In this document: positions 8,569 through 17,802 of the stretch, piece by piece | Numbering within the stretch: position 1 is the first letter of the stretch | Layout of the letters: each line of letters begins with the position of its first letter | From: Bacillus crepusculi | Lineage (GTDB): Bacteria; Bacillota; Bacilli; Bacillales; Bacillaceae | Length of the DNA stretch: 64,000 nucleotides | Assembly: GCF_014764715.1 (NCBI RefSeq) | Contig: NZ_JACXXE010000002.1 | Coordinates: 372,001-436,000 of the forward strand | Reading direction: 5' to 3' | Made by a program: the position numbers and the translations under genes | The notes under the pieces: model-generated | Databases searched by the model: none | Told to the model about the DNA's origin: nothing | The model's input: only the letters and a program-made list of their open reading frames with translations

Positions 8569-9051
8569 ATGTCAGTTAAAATAATTATTGAAGAGCTGCA
8601 TCGTCTCTATGGATTACATGAACAGCTTTTAAAGCTGTCTAAGGATAAAACAGAAATACTGAAAAGTAATGAGATTGATGCTCTTTCAGAGGTTCTGAAT
8701 TTAGAGCAAAAATATATTCAGGCCATTTCTCAATTAGAAGAAAAGCGTATTGAAGCGACAGTTCAATTTTTACAAAGTGATCAACCGCCGACAATCACCG
8801 CATGTATCGAAAAGGCTAAAGGGACGGAGCAAGAAGAGCTCATTTCGTTATATGAGAAACTGAATGACATCATGGTGGAACTGAAAGATGTAAATGAACT
8901 AAATAAACAGCTCATTCAGCAGTCACTTCAATTTATTTCACTGACATTCGATCTCGTTAACCCTAATAAAGAAAATATGAATTACGGACAAAATGGTCTT
9001 GAGAGTTCAAAGCCTAAACAGCATAGGGCTTTGTTTGATTCAAAGGCGTAA
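8569..9051 (+). CDS. flgN: Flagellar hook-junction chaperone FlgN
   Basis: This 160-residue protein fits FlgN (YvyG), the export chaperone for hook-associated proteins FlgK and FlgL, which are encoded immediately downstream. It is almost wholly helical, with heptad-like Leu/Ile spacing (LHRLYGLHEQLLKLSKDKTEIL, then long Glu/Lys-rich helices) and no cysteine. The tail after about residue 130 is polar and probably flexible. ATG 8569 is preceded by AAAAGGAG. The short gap to flgK (13 bases) supports one operon. Confidence 0.92.
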   Translation: MSVKIIIEELHRLYGLHEQLLKLSKDKTEILKSNEIDALSEVLNLEQKYIQAISQLEEKRIEATVQFLQSDQPPTITACIEKAKGTEQEELISLYEKLNDIMVELKDVNELNKQLIQQSLQFISLTFDLVNPNKENMNYGQNGLESSKPKQHRALFDSKA

Positions 9052-9064
9052 AAGGAGGATACCA

Positions 9065-10585
9065 ATGGGTTCTACATTTATGGGACTAGAAACGGCAAAA
9101 AGAGGAATCACAGCCCAGCGTGCAGGGCTTTATGTCACATCAAACAACGTCTCCAATGCAAATACAGAAGGCTACTCAAGACAGAGAGTTACCTTTAAAG
9201 CAGATAACCCTTACCCAGTGATTTCTGTTTATGATGGTAAGACATACGGCCAAATGGGGACAGGTGTTCAAGTTGGAACGGTTGAAAGAATTCGAGACAG
9301 CTTTTTAGACCTACAATACAGAGATCATAATAACAACTTATCTTATTATTCAACGAAGTCTGATGCCCTTTCACAAATGGAGGGGGTTATGAATGATTTG
9401 ACAGATGAAGGCTTAAATAGAGCCTTTGATAATCTTTGGAAATCATTACAGGTCTTATCAGAATCGAAAAATGCTGATACTGCCTCTGCACGTACCGTTG
9501 TTAAAACAAGTGCACAGGCTTTAGTGGACCAATTCCGTCTGCTCAATTCTTCTTTAACAACAATACAAAAGAATTTAAAAACAGAACTCGATTCAACAGC
9601 AAAAAATGTGAACACCATTTTATCTCAAATAGATGAAGTGAACAAACAGATTGCAACAGTGGAGCCAAATGGATATCTTCCGAATGATCTTTATGATACG
9701 CGTGATGCGTTGGTCGATCAGTTATCCTCGCTTGTTGATATTAAGGTGAGCTACAATCCATCTGGCGGAAATGCACTCAAAATTGCTGAAGGAACCGTCA
9801 ACATCGACATTATCGGTGCAAATGGACAATCTGCTGGGACAATTTTGAATGGTATTACCAACGAAAAATCTGAACTGCAAATCTCCTATGATAATACGAC
9901 GGGACTTGTTAACTCACTTCAATTCGGAACAACAACCATTGCAGCAGATCAGTTGCAAGTGAATGGTAAAGTAAAAGCACTTGTTGAGGCGTATGGCTAC
10001 ATGTCAAATGGTGCTGAAAAAGGAATGTATCCAGATATGCTTGCAGAGCTAGATGAAGTAGCACAAGTATTCATGGATACATTTAACGACGTTCATAAGC
10101 AAGGGTACACGTTAAATGGGGCAAATGGACAAGACTTTTTTGATATCGAGAATAACAATGATTTGAATAAAGGCTTAGCAGCACGTATCAAAGTGAGTGA
10201 TGTGATTTTAGCATCAACAGATAATATTGCCGCATCTCTCAATCAAACGCAGGGTGACGGTTCGAATGCTACGCAGTTAGCTAATATTCAAAACTTAAAG
10301 CTGCCAATCGGCGGTAATACAACGACAATTCAGGATTACTACCAAAATGTCATTGCTGAAATGGGGATACAAGGTAAAAAGAATATGACGCTAGAAAGCA
10401 GTTCAGCGGCTCTTGTCAACTCAGCCAATGAACGTAGAATGTCGACTAGTGCTGTTTCCATCGATGAAGAAATGACGAATATGATCCAATTCCAGCATGC
10501 GTATAATGCTGCGGCAAGAATTGTGACATTACAAGATGAAGTATTGGATAAAGTGATCAACGGCATGGGTGTCGTAGGAAGGTAG
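9065..10585 (+). CDS. flgK: Flagellar hook-associated protein FlgK (HAP1)
   Basis: FlgK forms the first of the two rings joining hook to filament. The 506-residue protein has the conserved N-terminal FlgE/FlgK rod-type motif (MGLETAKRGITAQRAGL, then NNVSNANTEGYSRQRV). The C-terminal motif MTNMIQFQHAYNAAARIVT packs against it as a coiled coil. The variable middle is exposed. The chosen start ATG 9065 follows AGGAGG at six bases; upstream extension would overlap flgN. flgL begins nine bases after the stop. Confidence 0.97.
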   Translation: MGSTFMGLETAKRGITAQRAGLYVTSNNVSNANTEGYSRQRVTFKADNPYPVISVYDGKTYGQMGTGVQVGTVERIRDSFLDLQYRDHNNNLSYYSTKSDALSQMEGVMNDLTDEGLNRAFDNLWKSLQVLSESKNADTASARTVVKTSAQALVDQFRLLNSSLTTIQKNLKTELDSTAKNVNTILSQIDEVNKQIATVEPNGYLPNDLYDTRDALVDQLSSLVDIKVSYNPSGGNALKIAEGTVNIDIIGANGQSAGTILNGITNEKSELQISYDNTTGLVNSLQFGTTTIAADQLQVNGKVKALVEAYGYMSNGAEKGMYPDMLAELDEVAQVFMDTFNDVHKQGYTLNGANGQDFFDIENNNDLNKGLAARIKVSDVILASTDNIAASLNQTQGDGSNATQLANIQNLKLPIGGNTTTIQDYYQNVIAEMGIQGKKNMTLESSSAALVNSANERRMSTSAVSIDEEMTNMIQFQHAYNAAARIVTLQDEVLDKVINGMGVVGR

Positions 10586-10594
10586 GGATAGCTA

Positions 10595-11506
10595 ATGCGA
10601 GTCACGCAAGGTATGATTTCTCAAAACTCACTTCGCAATATTAGTAAAAGTTATGAAAAACTTTCTAAAATTAATGAGCAGGCACAGACTGGAAAACGTT
10701 TCACAAAAACGTCTGATGATCCTGTTGCAGCAGTGAAAAGTCTTCAGTATAGTACAGCCCTGTTTCGAAATGAACAATATCAAAATAATTTAAATGAGGC
10801 ACGAAACTGGATTGATACGTCTGAAACGAGTGTCACTGAAATTATTGATATTATGTCAAATGTCCGAGACAAAGTGCTTGATGCGGCGAATGGAACTAAA
10901 CAGCCAGAAGATTTAGCAGCTATCGGCGTGGAAATTAGCCAGATGAAGAAACAAATCATTGATGCAATGAACACGCAGATGTTAGGTAAGTTCGTTTTTA
11001 ATGGGACGAATACAAATGTTAAACCAGTTGTAGAGAATGCAGATGGTACGTATACATTTAACTTTGAAAACTATACTGATGCAAACTCAGTTCAATCGAA
11101 CATTTCTGACGGTATCACATTAAATGTGAATTCAAATCCTATTTCAGCATTTGGTGGACAATCTGCCAGCGGTCAAAATGTGATTGAAATGCTGACGGAT
11201 TTAGAAAATTCATTAAAAAATGGGACGTTCGCGAATTCTGATGATGCATTAGGAAACATTGATCAGTTTAAAGAAGTGATGAGTGCTGAGCGCTCAGATC
11301 TTGGAGCCCGATCGAATCGGATTGACTTAGTAAGCAGCCGCTTGACTTCACAATTCGAAGTGCTGAAAAATGCTAAATCAGATAATGAAGATGTTGAAAG
11401 TGAAAAAGCGATTCTTGATCTTCTTCAACAAGAAACTGTGAATAGAGCTGCTTTAGCGACGACAGCTAAAGTCATTCAGCCATCCCTTGTCGATTTCTTA
11501 AGATAA
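10595..11506 (+). CDS. flgL: Flagellar hook-associated protein FlgL (HAP3)
   Basis: FlgL is the second hook-filament junction protein and is related to flagellin. The N-terminal flagellin-like helix is visible (MRVTQGMISQNSLRNI, GKRFTKTSDDPVAAV), as is the matching C-terminal helix (EKAILDLLQQETVNRAALATT). The length of 303 residues is close to the B. subtilis protein. It follows flgK after nine bases and is closed by a small terminator-like hairpin. This is the only flagellin-fold gene in the window, which matters because hag is missing downstream. Confidence 0.97.
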   Translation: MRVTQGMISQNSLRNISKSYEKLSKINEQAQTGKRFTKTSDDPVAAVKSLQYSTALFRNEQYQNNLNEARNWIDTSETSVTEIIDIMSNVRDKVLDAANGTKQPEDLAAIGVEISQMKKQIIDAMNTQMLGKFVFNGTNTNVKPVVENADGTYTFNFENYTDANSVQSNISDGITLNVNSNPISAFGGQSASGQNVIEMLTDLENSLKNGTFANSDDALGNIDQFKEVMSAERSDLGARSNRIDLVSSRLTSQFEVLKNAKSDNEDVESEKAILDLLQQETVNRAALATTAKVIQPSLVDFLR

Positions 11507-11508
11507 TA

Positions 11509-11534
11509 AAAAGCATCCGTTGGGTGCTTTTTTG
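11509..11534 (+). terminator. Weak terminator or attenuator after flgL
   Basis: AAAAGCATCC pairs with GGGTGCTTTT (one G-U pair) around a three-base loop, followed by TTTTTG. It probably reduces but does not abolish read-through into yviE-fliW-csrA. Confidence 0.7.
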
Positions 11535-11552
11535 CATCATGGAGGTGAACAT

Positions 11553-12131
11553 ATGCAAATCCCTAGATTGTTAATAGAGCAAACCTATGCAAAGCTGCAA
11601 ATGTCGACAACTCCTTCTAGGCAAGAAGTAGAGCAGCCAAGAGCTGACCTCGAAATTCAGCAGCCAAGAGCTGTTATGAACATCACAAGGACACCTTCGA
11701 AATTAACCATAGATCAAACCGAGGCCTTTGCTGATATGGATATTAAGTCGATTTTTAGGCGTTCTGAGGAATGGGCAGCTGAGGGGAAACGTGCTGTTGG
11801 CGAAGGAATGGGGCGTAGAGCAGAAGAAGGAAGTGAACTCATCAAGATCGAGAATGGTGGGAATGCGATTGCTGAGTTTGCCAAAATCAATGGAAGTCCT
11901 CCAGCGAAGCAATTCACCATCGGTGTGATTCCTTCATTCTTCAGTGTCAAAATTCACTATCAGCCATCCGAGCTTCAAATTGATGTTGAGCCTCAAAAAG
12001 CGGTCATTGAGGCAACACCACATAAACCGATCGTTAACTACCAGCCAGGTAAAGTAAATATTGATATGTTACAATACCCTGAATTAAAAATAGAAGTTGA
12101 CGAAACGGGTCAAAATGGTGATAAGGTATAG
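11553..12131 (+). CDS. yviE: Flagellar operon protein YviE (DUF6470)
   Basis: This 192-residue protein of unknown function is conserved between flgL and fliW in bacilli. It is built from short repeats of the type IxQPRAxxxIxxT and INxDQTEAFADM in the first half and LQIDVEPQKAVIEATPHKPIVNYQPGKV-like beta-strand repeats in the second. No catalytic motif is seen. ATG 11553 is supported by GGAGGTG six bases upstream, after the flgL hairpin. Context suggests a link to flagellar assembly, but I assign no activity. Confidence 0.88.
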   Translation: MQIPRLLIEQTYAKLQMSTTPSRQEVEQPRADLEIQQPRAVMNITRTPSKLTIDQTEAFADMDIKSIFRRSEEWAAEGKRAVGEGMGRRAEEGSELIKIENGGNAIAEFAKINGSPPAKQFTIGVIPSFFSVKIHYQPSELQIDVEPQKAVIEATPHKPIVNYQPGKVNIDMLQYPELKIEVDETGQNGDKV

Positions 12132-12159
12132 GTAAGAAAAACGAAAAAGGTCGTGAATT

Positions 12160-12594
12160 ATGATCATTCAAACAAAATACCATGGTGAAGTGACAATTAA
12201 AGAGGAGCAGATCATCAACTTTTCTAATGGGATACCAGGATTTCTGGATCAAAAACAGTTTGTTATTTTACCTTTATCAGAAGAGTCTCCTTTTTTAGTT
12301 CTCCAATCTTTGAAAAATGCAGAACTAGGCTTTATTGTCAGCAGCCCTTTTTTGTTCTTCAATCAATATGAATTTGACTTAGAAGAATCGGTTGTAGACA
12401 TTCTTGAGGTGGAAGATAGCAATGATGTGGAAGTGATGGTTATTTTAACAATGGGATCTTCTATTGATAAAACGACTGCTAACTTAAGAGCGCCTATCAT
12501 TGTGAACCGGAAAAATATGAAAGCCAAGCAAGTGATTTTGCATGATTCAGCCTATCATACAAAACATTTGTTAGAGGTGGCATCCTCATGTTAG
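12160..12594 (+). CDS. fliW: Flagellar assembly factor FliW (CsrA antagonist)
   Basis: FliW binds CsrA and also binds flagellin; when flagellin is exported FliW is freed, sequesters CsrA and relieves repression of flagellin translation. The 144-residue protein shows family features: [42 protein letters not shown] and the C-terminal [19 protein letters not shown]. It overlaps csrA by seven bases, so the regulator and its antagonist are translationally coupled. Notably, the usual third partner, hag, is not next to them here. Confidence 0.96.
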   Translation: MIIQTKYHGEVTIKEEQIINFSNGIPGFLDQKQFVILPLSEESPFLVLQSLKNAELGFIVSSPFLFFNQYEFDLEESVVDILEVEDSNDVEVMVILTMGSSIDKTTANLRAPIIVNRKNMKAKQVILHDSAYHTKHLLEVASSC

Positions 12595-12812
12595 TCCTGT
12601 CTCGGAAATTAAATCAGTCCATTCAAATAGGCGATGATATTGAAGTCAAGATTATTTCAATCGAAGGCGATCAAGTGAAGGTCGGGATTGAGGCTCCTAA
12701 GCACATCGATATTCACAGGAAAGAAGTGTACCTGTCTATTCAAGAAGAGAACAATCGTGCTGCGAGCTTGTCCTTAGATCTTCTTTCTCAATTATCCTCA
12801 CAAAAAAAGTGA
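12588..12812 (+). CDS. csrA: RNA-binding translational regulator CsrA
   Basis: CsrA is a dimeric RNA-binding protein that recognises GGA motifs and, in B. subtilis, represses hag translation. The 74-residue sequence has the conserved [22 protein letters not shown] start and the RNA-contacting [16 protein letters not shown] segment. The start ATG lies inside the end of fliW and the stop lies inside the hairpin of the following terminator. This ends the flgM-csrA transcription unit. Confidence 0.97.
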   Translation: MLVLSRKLNQSIQIGDDIEVKIISIEGDQVKVGIEAPKHIDIHRKEVYLSIQEENNRAASLSLDLLSQLSSQKK

Positions 12813-12822
12813 GGATTTTTTT
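12794..12822 (+). terminator. Terminator overlapping the csrA stop
   Basis: ATCCTCAC (12794-12801) pairs with GTGAGGAT (12809-12816) around a loop of seven A residues, followed by TTTTTT. The csrA stop codon is inside the right arm. Confidence 0.85.
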
Positions 12823-12906
12823 ATCTGATTCCTTCTCCGTGTGAAAGCGTTTCTATGTGGATGTTCACCATCTATATGAAACTTTAACAAATCGGTTCAT
12901 CTATAT

Positions 12907-12932
12907 TTAATTTGAAAATTCAAAGCCGATAT
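12907..12932 (+). promoter_or_regulatory. SigD promoter of flaG-fliD-fliS-fliT
   Basis: GCCGATAT at 12925-12932 is a perfect SigD -10 element. The -35 (TTTA or TTAA, 14-15 bases upstream) is weak. The site is 34 bases before flaG, in the place where B. subtilis has hag and its promoter. Confidence 0.7.
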
Positions 12933-12966
12933 AAAAGATAGATTAAAGCACAGGAGCTGAATAACT

Positions 12967-13308
12967 ATGTCTGTTGGTAAGTTGACTTCGCTAGAACCAC
13001 TGATTGATGCATTTCAAACCCGTGTTACGAATCATCAGAATGACAATGTAAACACTGATTTACAAGCAAATGGCAAGGTCGTTTCAAAAGAGGAAATTGA
13101 AAAAACGCTTCAAGGAGCAAACAAGCTCATTGAGCCTACGCAATTTCATCTGCAATTTGAATTACATGAAAAGCTCAATGAATATTATGTCAAAGTCGTA
13201 GATAACCAAACAGAAGAAGTCATTAGAGAGATTCCTTCCAAGGAGTGGCTTGATTTTTATGCAGCAATGACTGAGATTGTCGGTTTATTTGTAGATAAAA
13301 GAATGTAA
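12967..13308 (+). CDS. flaG: Flagellar protein FlaG (YvyC)
   Basis: This 113-residue FlaG-family protein is encoded before the filament cap genes; its exact role is unclear, though FlaG affects filament length in some bacteria. The conserved C-terminal FlaG domain is clear: PTQFHLQFELHEKLNEYYVKVVD, then EEVIREIPSKEWLDFYAAM. The N-terminal half is polar and variable. The ribosome site CAGGAG contains an ACAGGA sequence resembling a CsrA target. It follows csrA directly, without hag between them, and fliD starts 20 bases later. Confidence 0.93.
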   Translation: MSVGKLTSLEPLIDAFQTRVTNHQNDNVNTDLQANGKVVSKEEIEKTLQGANKLIEPTQFHLQFELHEKLNEYYVKVVDNQTEEVIREIPSKEWLDFYAAMTEIVGLFVDKRM

Positions 13309-13328
13309 ATGAAGGGAGAACATAAACA

Positions 13329-14858
13329 ATGGTAAATCGAATTACTGGATTTTCAAATGTGTTTGATATTGATGAAATCGTATCAAAGCTGATGAAAACT
13401 GAGCAAGCGCCACTTGATAAAATGACACGCCAGAAACAAACACTTGAATGGCAAAGAGACAGCTATCGCGAGGTGAATTCGAAAGTCAAAGAATTAGATG
13501 ATTTGATCAACAGCTTAAACTTAACGCGTCCAAGTACATATGGCGCAAAAAAGGTGACAAGCTCAAATGAATCTGCTGTCACAGCAACTGGATCAACAAA
13601 TGCTGCCTCTGGCTCGATTAATGTGACCCAACTAGCGACAGCTTCCGTCTTCAAATCTTCTGGTACCTCTGGATTTACTGCTGCAAACGGTACGTTTACG
13701 TTTGAGGTGACGACACCAGATTCTACAAAACCCAAAACAGTGACCATTAATACCACTGATACAGATACCCTTGATTCAATCGTGACAAAATTGAACAGCT
13801 CTCAACTAGGTGTCACGGCTTATAAAGGTCAAATCTTTGATGGGACAAACTATGTAGATACGATCGCTCTCACTTCGCGTACAACCGGTGAAGGTGTCAG
13901 TATTAAGGCAACGGATGGCAATTCTGCTTCATTTTTAACGCAATTAGGATTCCAAGTAGATGGAGATAACAAATTAGTTGCGACAACGAAAGGGCAGAAG
14001 GCGCAATACGAGATTAATGGCCTAAAAATGGAAAATAACAACAATACGTTTGAGCAGGCTGGTATTACGTACGAGCTAAAAGGGACAACGGATAAGCCTG
14101 TCAGCTTAAACGTTTCAACAGATGTGGATACGATTTTTGATAAAATTAAACAATTTGTTGATAAATACAACGAACTCGTTGAACTGGTTAATGGTAAAGT
14201 GAATGAAAAACGAAATAGAGACTATCAGCCATTAACGGCTGAAGAGAAAAAATCTATGTCTGAAAAAGAAATTGAGTTATGGGAAACAACAGCTAAGTCG
14301 GGCTTGCTGAGAAGTGATTCTATTTTACGAGCTGGTGCCTCTAAAATAAGAAATGATTTTTATGCTGATATTACGACAAGTGATACGAATAAAATTCATC
14401 TCACACAAATCGGTATTACGACATCATCCAAGTATAAAGATGGCGGGAAGCTTGAATTTAGTAAGGATAGTAATGGAATAGAGAAATTAAGAAAAGCCAT
14501 AGAAGAAGATCCACAAAAGGTCAGTCAAATGTTCATCTCAGGTAGTTTAAATGTGGATTCAAAAGATCAAGACAAAGCGCAGCAGCAATATAAAGAACAA
14601 GGGATCATTTATCGTGTCAAAAATTCTTTAACAGCCTTCACGAAGAGCATTCAAACAAAGGCTGGAAGCACAACGATGGAATTAAAGGAATACGGACTTG
14701 GTAAGGACCTTGATTCTCTGACAAAACGAATGAGTACGTTCCAAGACCGTTTGAAAATTGTTGAAGCCCGTTACTATACAAAGTTTAATGCCATGGATAG
14801 TGCGATTCAAAAGCTAAACAACCAATCTGGCTATCTTTCTCAACTGCTTGGACAATAA
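13329..14858 (+). CDS. fliD: Flagellar filament cap protein FliD (HAP2)
   Basis: FliD caps the growing filament and helps flagellin fold and insert at the tip. The 509-residue protein begins MVNRITGFSNVFDIDEIVSKLMKTEQAPLDKM, which is the typical FliD N-terminal region. It ends with the coiled-coil DRLKIVEARYYTKFNAMDSAIQKLNNQSGYLSQLL. The middle, Ser/Thr-rich, forms the exposed domains. It sits in the SigD-driven flaG-fliD-fliS-fliT cluster, with fliS 17 bases downstream. FliD presence implies that a flagellin gene must exist elsewhere in the genome. Confidence 0.97.
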   Translation: MVNRITGFSNVFDIDEIVSKLMKTEQAPLDKMTRQKQTLEWQRDSYREVNSKVKELDDLINSLNLTRPSTYGAKKVTSSNESAVTATGSTNAASGSINVTQLATASVFKSSGTSGFTAANGTFTFEVTTPDSTKPKTVTINTTDTDTLDSIVTKLNSSQLGVTAYKGQIFDGTNYVDTIALTSRTTGEGVSIKATDGNSASFLTQLGFQVDGDNKLVATTKGQKAQYEINGLKMENNNNTFEQAGITYELKGTTDKPVSLNVSTDVDTIFDKIKQFVDKYNELVELVNGKVNEKRNRDYQPLTAEEKKSMSEKEIELWETTAKSGLLRSDSILRAGASKIRNDFYADITTSDTNKIHLTQIGITTSSKYKDGGKLEFSKDSNGIEKLRKAIEEDPQKVSQMFISGSLNVDSKDQDKAQQQYKEQGIIYRVKNSLTAFTKSIQTKAGSTTMELKEYGLGKDLDSLTKRMSTFQDRLKIVEARYYTKFNAMDSAIQKLNNQSGYLSQLLGQ

Positions 14859-14875
14859 TTGGAGGTTTATAACAT

Positions 14876-15280
14876 ATGGCAATACAGAACCCTTATGCCG
14901 CCTATCAGAAAAATTCTATTGAGACCGCAACACCTGCCGAATTGACGCTTATGCTTTATGAAGGATGCTTAAAGTTTATCAGACTAGCAAAGCATGCCAT
15001 TCAAAAAGAAGATGCCGAAATGAGAAACTTGAACCTGAAAAAGGCTCAAAACATCATCCAAGAATTAAATGTCACCTTAAATCGTACGTATGATGTATCA
15101 AAGAGCATGGCAAGTATGTATGACTACATCTATCGGAGACTTATTGAAGCCAATCTGCAAAATGACGAAGAGATACTGAATGAAGTAGAGCAATACGTGA
15201 CTGATTTTCGAGATGCTTGGAAGGAAGTTATTCAGACCGATCGAAAAGGGCGTCACCATTCTATCGGGGGATCTCTATGA
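14876..15280 (+). CDS. fliS: Flagellin export chaperone FliS
   Basis: FliS binds the C-terminus of flagellin in the cytoplasm and delivers it for export. The 134-residue helical protein has the conserved start [26 protein letters not shown] and the family segment [20 protein letters not shown]. The stop overlaps the fliT start by four bases (ATGA). Its usual client, Hag, is not encoded in this cluster. Confidence 0.96.
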   Translation: MAIQNPYAAYQKNSIETATPAELTLMLYEGCLKFIRLAKHAIQKEDAEMRNLNLKKAQNIIQELNVTLNRTYDVSKSMASMYDYIYRRLIEANLQNDEEILNEVEQYVTDFRDAWKEVIQTDRKGRHHSIGGSL

Positions 15281-15618
15281 GTATTGTAGACCAGCTGCAC
15301 GACCAAACGTTAAAAATGGCAGCCGAAATATCGGCAAATCCGCAAAGTGAAACGTTGGTTGAAGACTTTGACGCCTTTTTAATTGAGAGAGACGAATTAA
15401 TGAGAGATATACAGCATGAGCTTTCCGATCAAGAAAAAGAGAAGATCAAAGAAATCATTCAAACGGATCAGCAGATGGCGAAACAATTAACGGTGATCCA
15501 AAAAGGGATAAAAGCAGATATTCAAGCGATTCAAAGAAAGAAAACGAAACAGTTGAATTATCAAAACCTATACCAGCCTTTGACGAGTGACGGCGTATAC
15601 TACGATAAACGAAAATAA
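15277..15618 (+). CDS. fliT: Flagellar chaperone FliT
   Basis: This 113-residue protein fits Bacillus FliT, the export chaperone for the cap protein FliD. It is small, highly charged and helical, with a FliT-typical [24 protein letters not shown] stretch and no membrane segment. The start ATG 15277 overlaps the fliS stop; the longer upstream frame would run deep into fliS. It ends 13 bases before an unknown gene, so the operon may continue. Confidence 0.9.
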   Translation: MSIVDQLHDQTLKMAAEISANPQSETLVEDFDAFLIERDELMRDIQHELSDQEKEKIKEIIQTDQQMAKQLTVIQKGIKADIQAIQRKKTKQLNYQNLYQPLTSDGVYYDKRK

Positions 15619-15631
15619 ATAGGTGAGACCT

Positions 15632-16012
15632 GTGGCGTATCGTTCAGATGACTATATTTTATTAACCACATATTATGAACTTCTATATACGATAGAAGAG
15701 AGTCTAAGATATTTAGATGAAATTGAGAAGGATTTTGCTAAAACGGAAGGGGATCGGATCTTTAATGATCTGATCCATGCCTTCTTTCATTTAGATACAA
15801 CACACCCCCTTCTGCTTTCAATCATTGAAAATGAGCACTTTGCCAAGACGATTCGTTCGTTTGATCAAATATTTTTAAGTTTCGATATACTAGCTTTCTA
15901 TACATTCCCTTCAAATCACTTCCAATCATTCCTGACATCATATTTTATACCTGAATATAGAAAGTGGATGGATGAAATACATGCCTGTATGAGGCCGTAT
16001 GTCATTCATTAA
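15632..16012 (+). CDS. Uncharacterised protein between fliT and a chemoreceptor
   Basis: I do not recognise this 126-residue protein. It is acidic, rich in aromatic residues (Tyr and Phe about one in six) and predicted mostly helical, with no signal peptide or membrane segment. I placed the start at GTG 15632 because AGGTGA, a perfect anti-Shine-Dalgarno match, lies five bases upstream; another GTG at 15623 overlaps that site. It is only 13 bases after fliT and 33 bases before a methyl-accepting chemotaxis protein, so it is probably expressed with flagellar genes. B. subtilis has no gene here. A role in chemoreceptor or flagellar function is inference from position only. Confidence 0.65.
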   Translation: MAYRSDDYILLTTYYELLYTIEESLRYLDEIEKDFAKTEGDRIFNDLIHAFFHLDTTHPLLLSIIENEHFAKTIRSFDQIFLSFDILAFYTFPSNHFQSFLTSYFIPEYRKWMDEIHACMRPYVIH

Positions 16013-16045
16013 TTTTTGTCCAATTCAGACCATTCGGAGGAAATT

Positions 16046-17731
16046 ATGAGACTAAAAAATCAATTCTTATTTGGGCTTATTGTCATATGTGTGCTGTTTG
16101 TTAGTATTTTAGGGTTTTCAAGCTTCATCTATTACAAAACAGATCAATCCTATAAGGCACTTCTAAGCAAAGAAGTGAAGCTTTATCAGACATCACTTGA
16201 ATTAGAAGCACTTCTGCAAAAGCAGGAAGCGCAAATCAAGACATATGTGGTCGTGCAAGACGCAGAGAATTTACAGAAGATTGAGCAAACATATGAAGAT
16301 ATTAATAAGAAAACAAATGAAGCTTCAAAACTTAGTACTGTTAAACAAGCAAAAAATGTGTTAGAGCAAATTTCTGAAAAAAATTACCTTTACTACACCT
16401 CAACCAATCGATTATTTAATTCACTCAATATGCAAAATCAAAAGGAATTCAACACCCGCCTCAGTCAAGAGTTACAGCCAATCGAACAAGAAATACATAC
16501 CCTTACAAAAGAATTCGCACAAACACAATTGAAACAGAGAGATCAAAAAATCAATCAGCTCAATCAAGACAGTAACCAATTATTGCTCACACTCATACTC
16601 GTCAGTGCAGCGATTGTGCTCGCCTTTTTGATCATTGGTATCAGATTCGTTCATCGAATGACAAAACCGATTGTTTCTGTTACAAATGCCGCAAAAAGAA
16701 TGGCTGATGGTGATCTCACAATTGAAGAGATTGAAGTCACCTCAAAAAATGAGATTGGCCAACTTGGTACAGCCTTTAACCAAATGACGACTCATTTGCG
16801 CAAGCTCATTTTACAGGTGCAAAACGGATCAAAGCAATTAGCTGATTCTGCAGCTCAATTTGAAGAAACCATCAGCCAAACCATATCGGCTAGTGAGCAG
16901 ACGTCTAGCTCGATTGAACAGGTCAGTGAAGCTTCACGTGAACAATCAGATGCGGTCGGAAAAGTTGCTTCCGCCATTCAAGAAGTCTCGACTGGCATGC
17001 AAAATGCGGCTGAACACACATCCGATGTTTCGGGTCACTCAATTTCAGTGACTGAAAAGGCTGAAGAGGGTGCTAGTCTCATTCAACAGTTTGTGAAACA
17101 AATGAGCTCTATTAAGGAGTCTGTGAATGACCACCATTCCACGATGGCCAATGTACAAGCACAGTTTACGGGCATTCAGGATCTGTTAGGTCATATTCAC
17201 GCCATTGCTGATCAGACAAATTTGCTTGCTTTAAACGCAGCAATTGAAGCGGCAAGAGCAGGGGAACATGGAAGAGGCTTTGCGGTTGTAGCAGATGAAG
17301 TGAGGAAGCTGGCAGAGGAATCGAGTCAACTGACAGATCAGATTAGTCAATTACTTGCGAACGTGAACAAAGATACTGAAAAGTCATCACAATCAATGAC
17401 GAAGGTTGAACGAGATGTAGCAGAAGGTGTGAAAGTATCACAATTGTCTGAACAGAGCTTTTATGAAATTCTGGAATCCATTCGTGATATCTCAATGAAA
17501 GCAGAGGAGCTGTCAGCCACAGCAGAGCAAATTTCAGCTAGTACAGAGGAAATTTCTCAAACGGTTGGTGTCATCGAAGAAGGAGCCAAACGAAACTCGG
17601 AAGAGACAGAGTACATGTCAGCGGCAGTAGAAGAATCACTAGCGGCGAACGAAGAAATGAAAGCAGCTGCGGAGGATTTGAAGTCCCTGTCTCAATCATT
17701 GAAAACATCTATTTCATCTTTTAACATTTAA
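16046..17731 (+). CDS. Methyl-accepting chemotaxis protein
   Basis: This 561-residue chemoreceptor has transmembrane helix 1 at about 7-29 and an extracytoplasmic helical domain of about 150 residues, consistent with a four-helix-bundle sensor. Transmembrane helix 2 is at about 179-199, HAMP at about 200-253, and a long cytoplasmic coiled coil follows. The signalling tip at about 388-423 is well conserved ([19 protein letters not shown], then [15 protein letters not shown]). The start ATG 16046 follows GGAGG; a TTG ten codons upstream lacks a site. It lies between fliT and hpf, where B. subtilis has no receptor. The ligand is unknown. Cotranscription with fliST is likely from the short gaps. 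Confidence 0.95.
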   Translation: MRLKNQFLFGLIVICVLFVSILGFSSFIYYKTDQSYKALLSKEVKLYQTSLELEALLQKQEAQIKTYVVVQDAENLQKIEQTYEDINKKTNEASKLSTVKQAKNVLEQISEKNYLYYTSTNRLFNSLNMQNQKEFNTRLSQELQPIEQEIHTLTKEFAQTQLKQRDQKINQLNQDSNQLLLTLILVSAAIVLAFLIIGIRFVHRMTKPIVSVTNAAKRMADGDLTIEEIEVTSKNEIGQLGTAFNQMTTHLRKLILQVQNGSKQLADSAAQFEETISQTISASEQTSSSIEQVSEASREQSDAVGKVASAIQEVSTGMQNAAEHTSDVSGHSISVTEKAEEGASLIQQFVKQMSSIKESVNDHHSTMANVQAQFTGIQDLLGHIHAIADQTNLLALNAAIEAARAGEHGRGFAVVADEVRKLAEESSQLTDQISQLLANVNKDTEKSSQSMTKVERDVAEGVKVSQLSEQSFYEILESIRDISMKAEELSATAEQISASTEEISQTVGVIEEGAKRNSEETEYMSAAVEESLAANEEMKAAAEDLKSLSQSLKTSISSFNI

Positions 17732-17786
17732 TTAAGGGTGGGTCTTTTTCGCACATGAAACGAATATATATTCATCACCGCAAAAG

Positions 17787-17800
17787 CTGCGGAACCGCAG
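17787..17800. other. Short GC-rich palindrome after the chemoreceptor gene
   Basis: CTGCGG-AA-CCGCAG forms a tight hairpin in an otherwise AT-rich stretch, 56 bases after the stop. No T run follows, so it is not a standard terminator. Confidence 0.4.
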
Positions 17801-17802
17801 GA

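Noticed and set aside
12842-12855. TGAAAGCGTTTCTA upstream of flaG resembling a CcpA cre site
   Set aside because: It breaks the consensus at two of the conserved 3' positions and lies far upstream of the SigD promoter.
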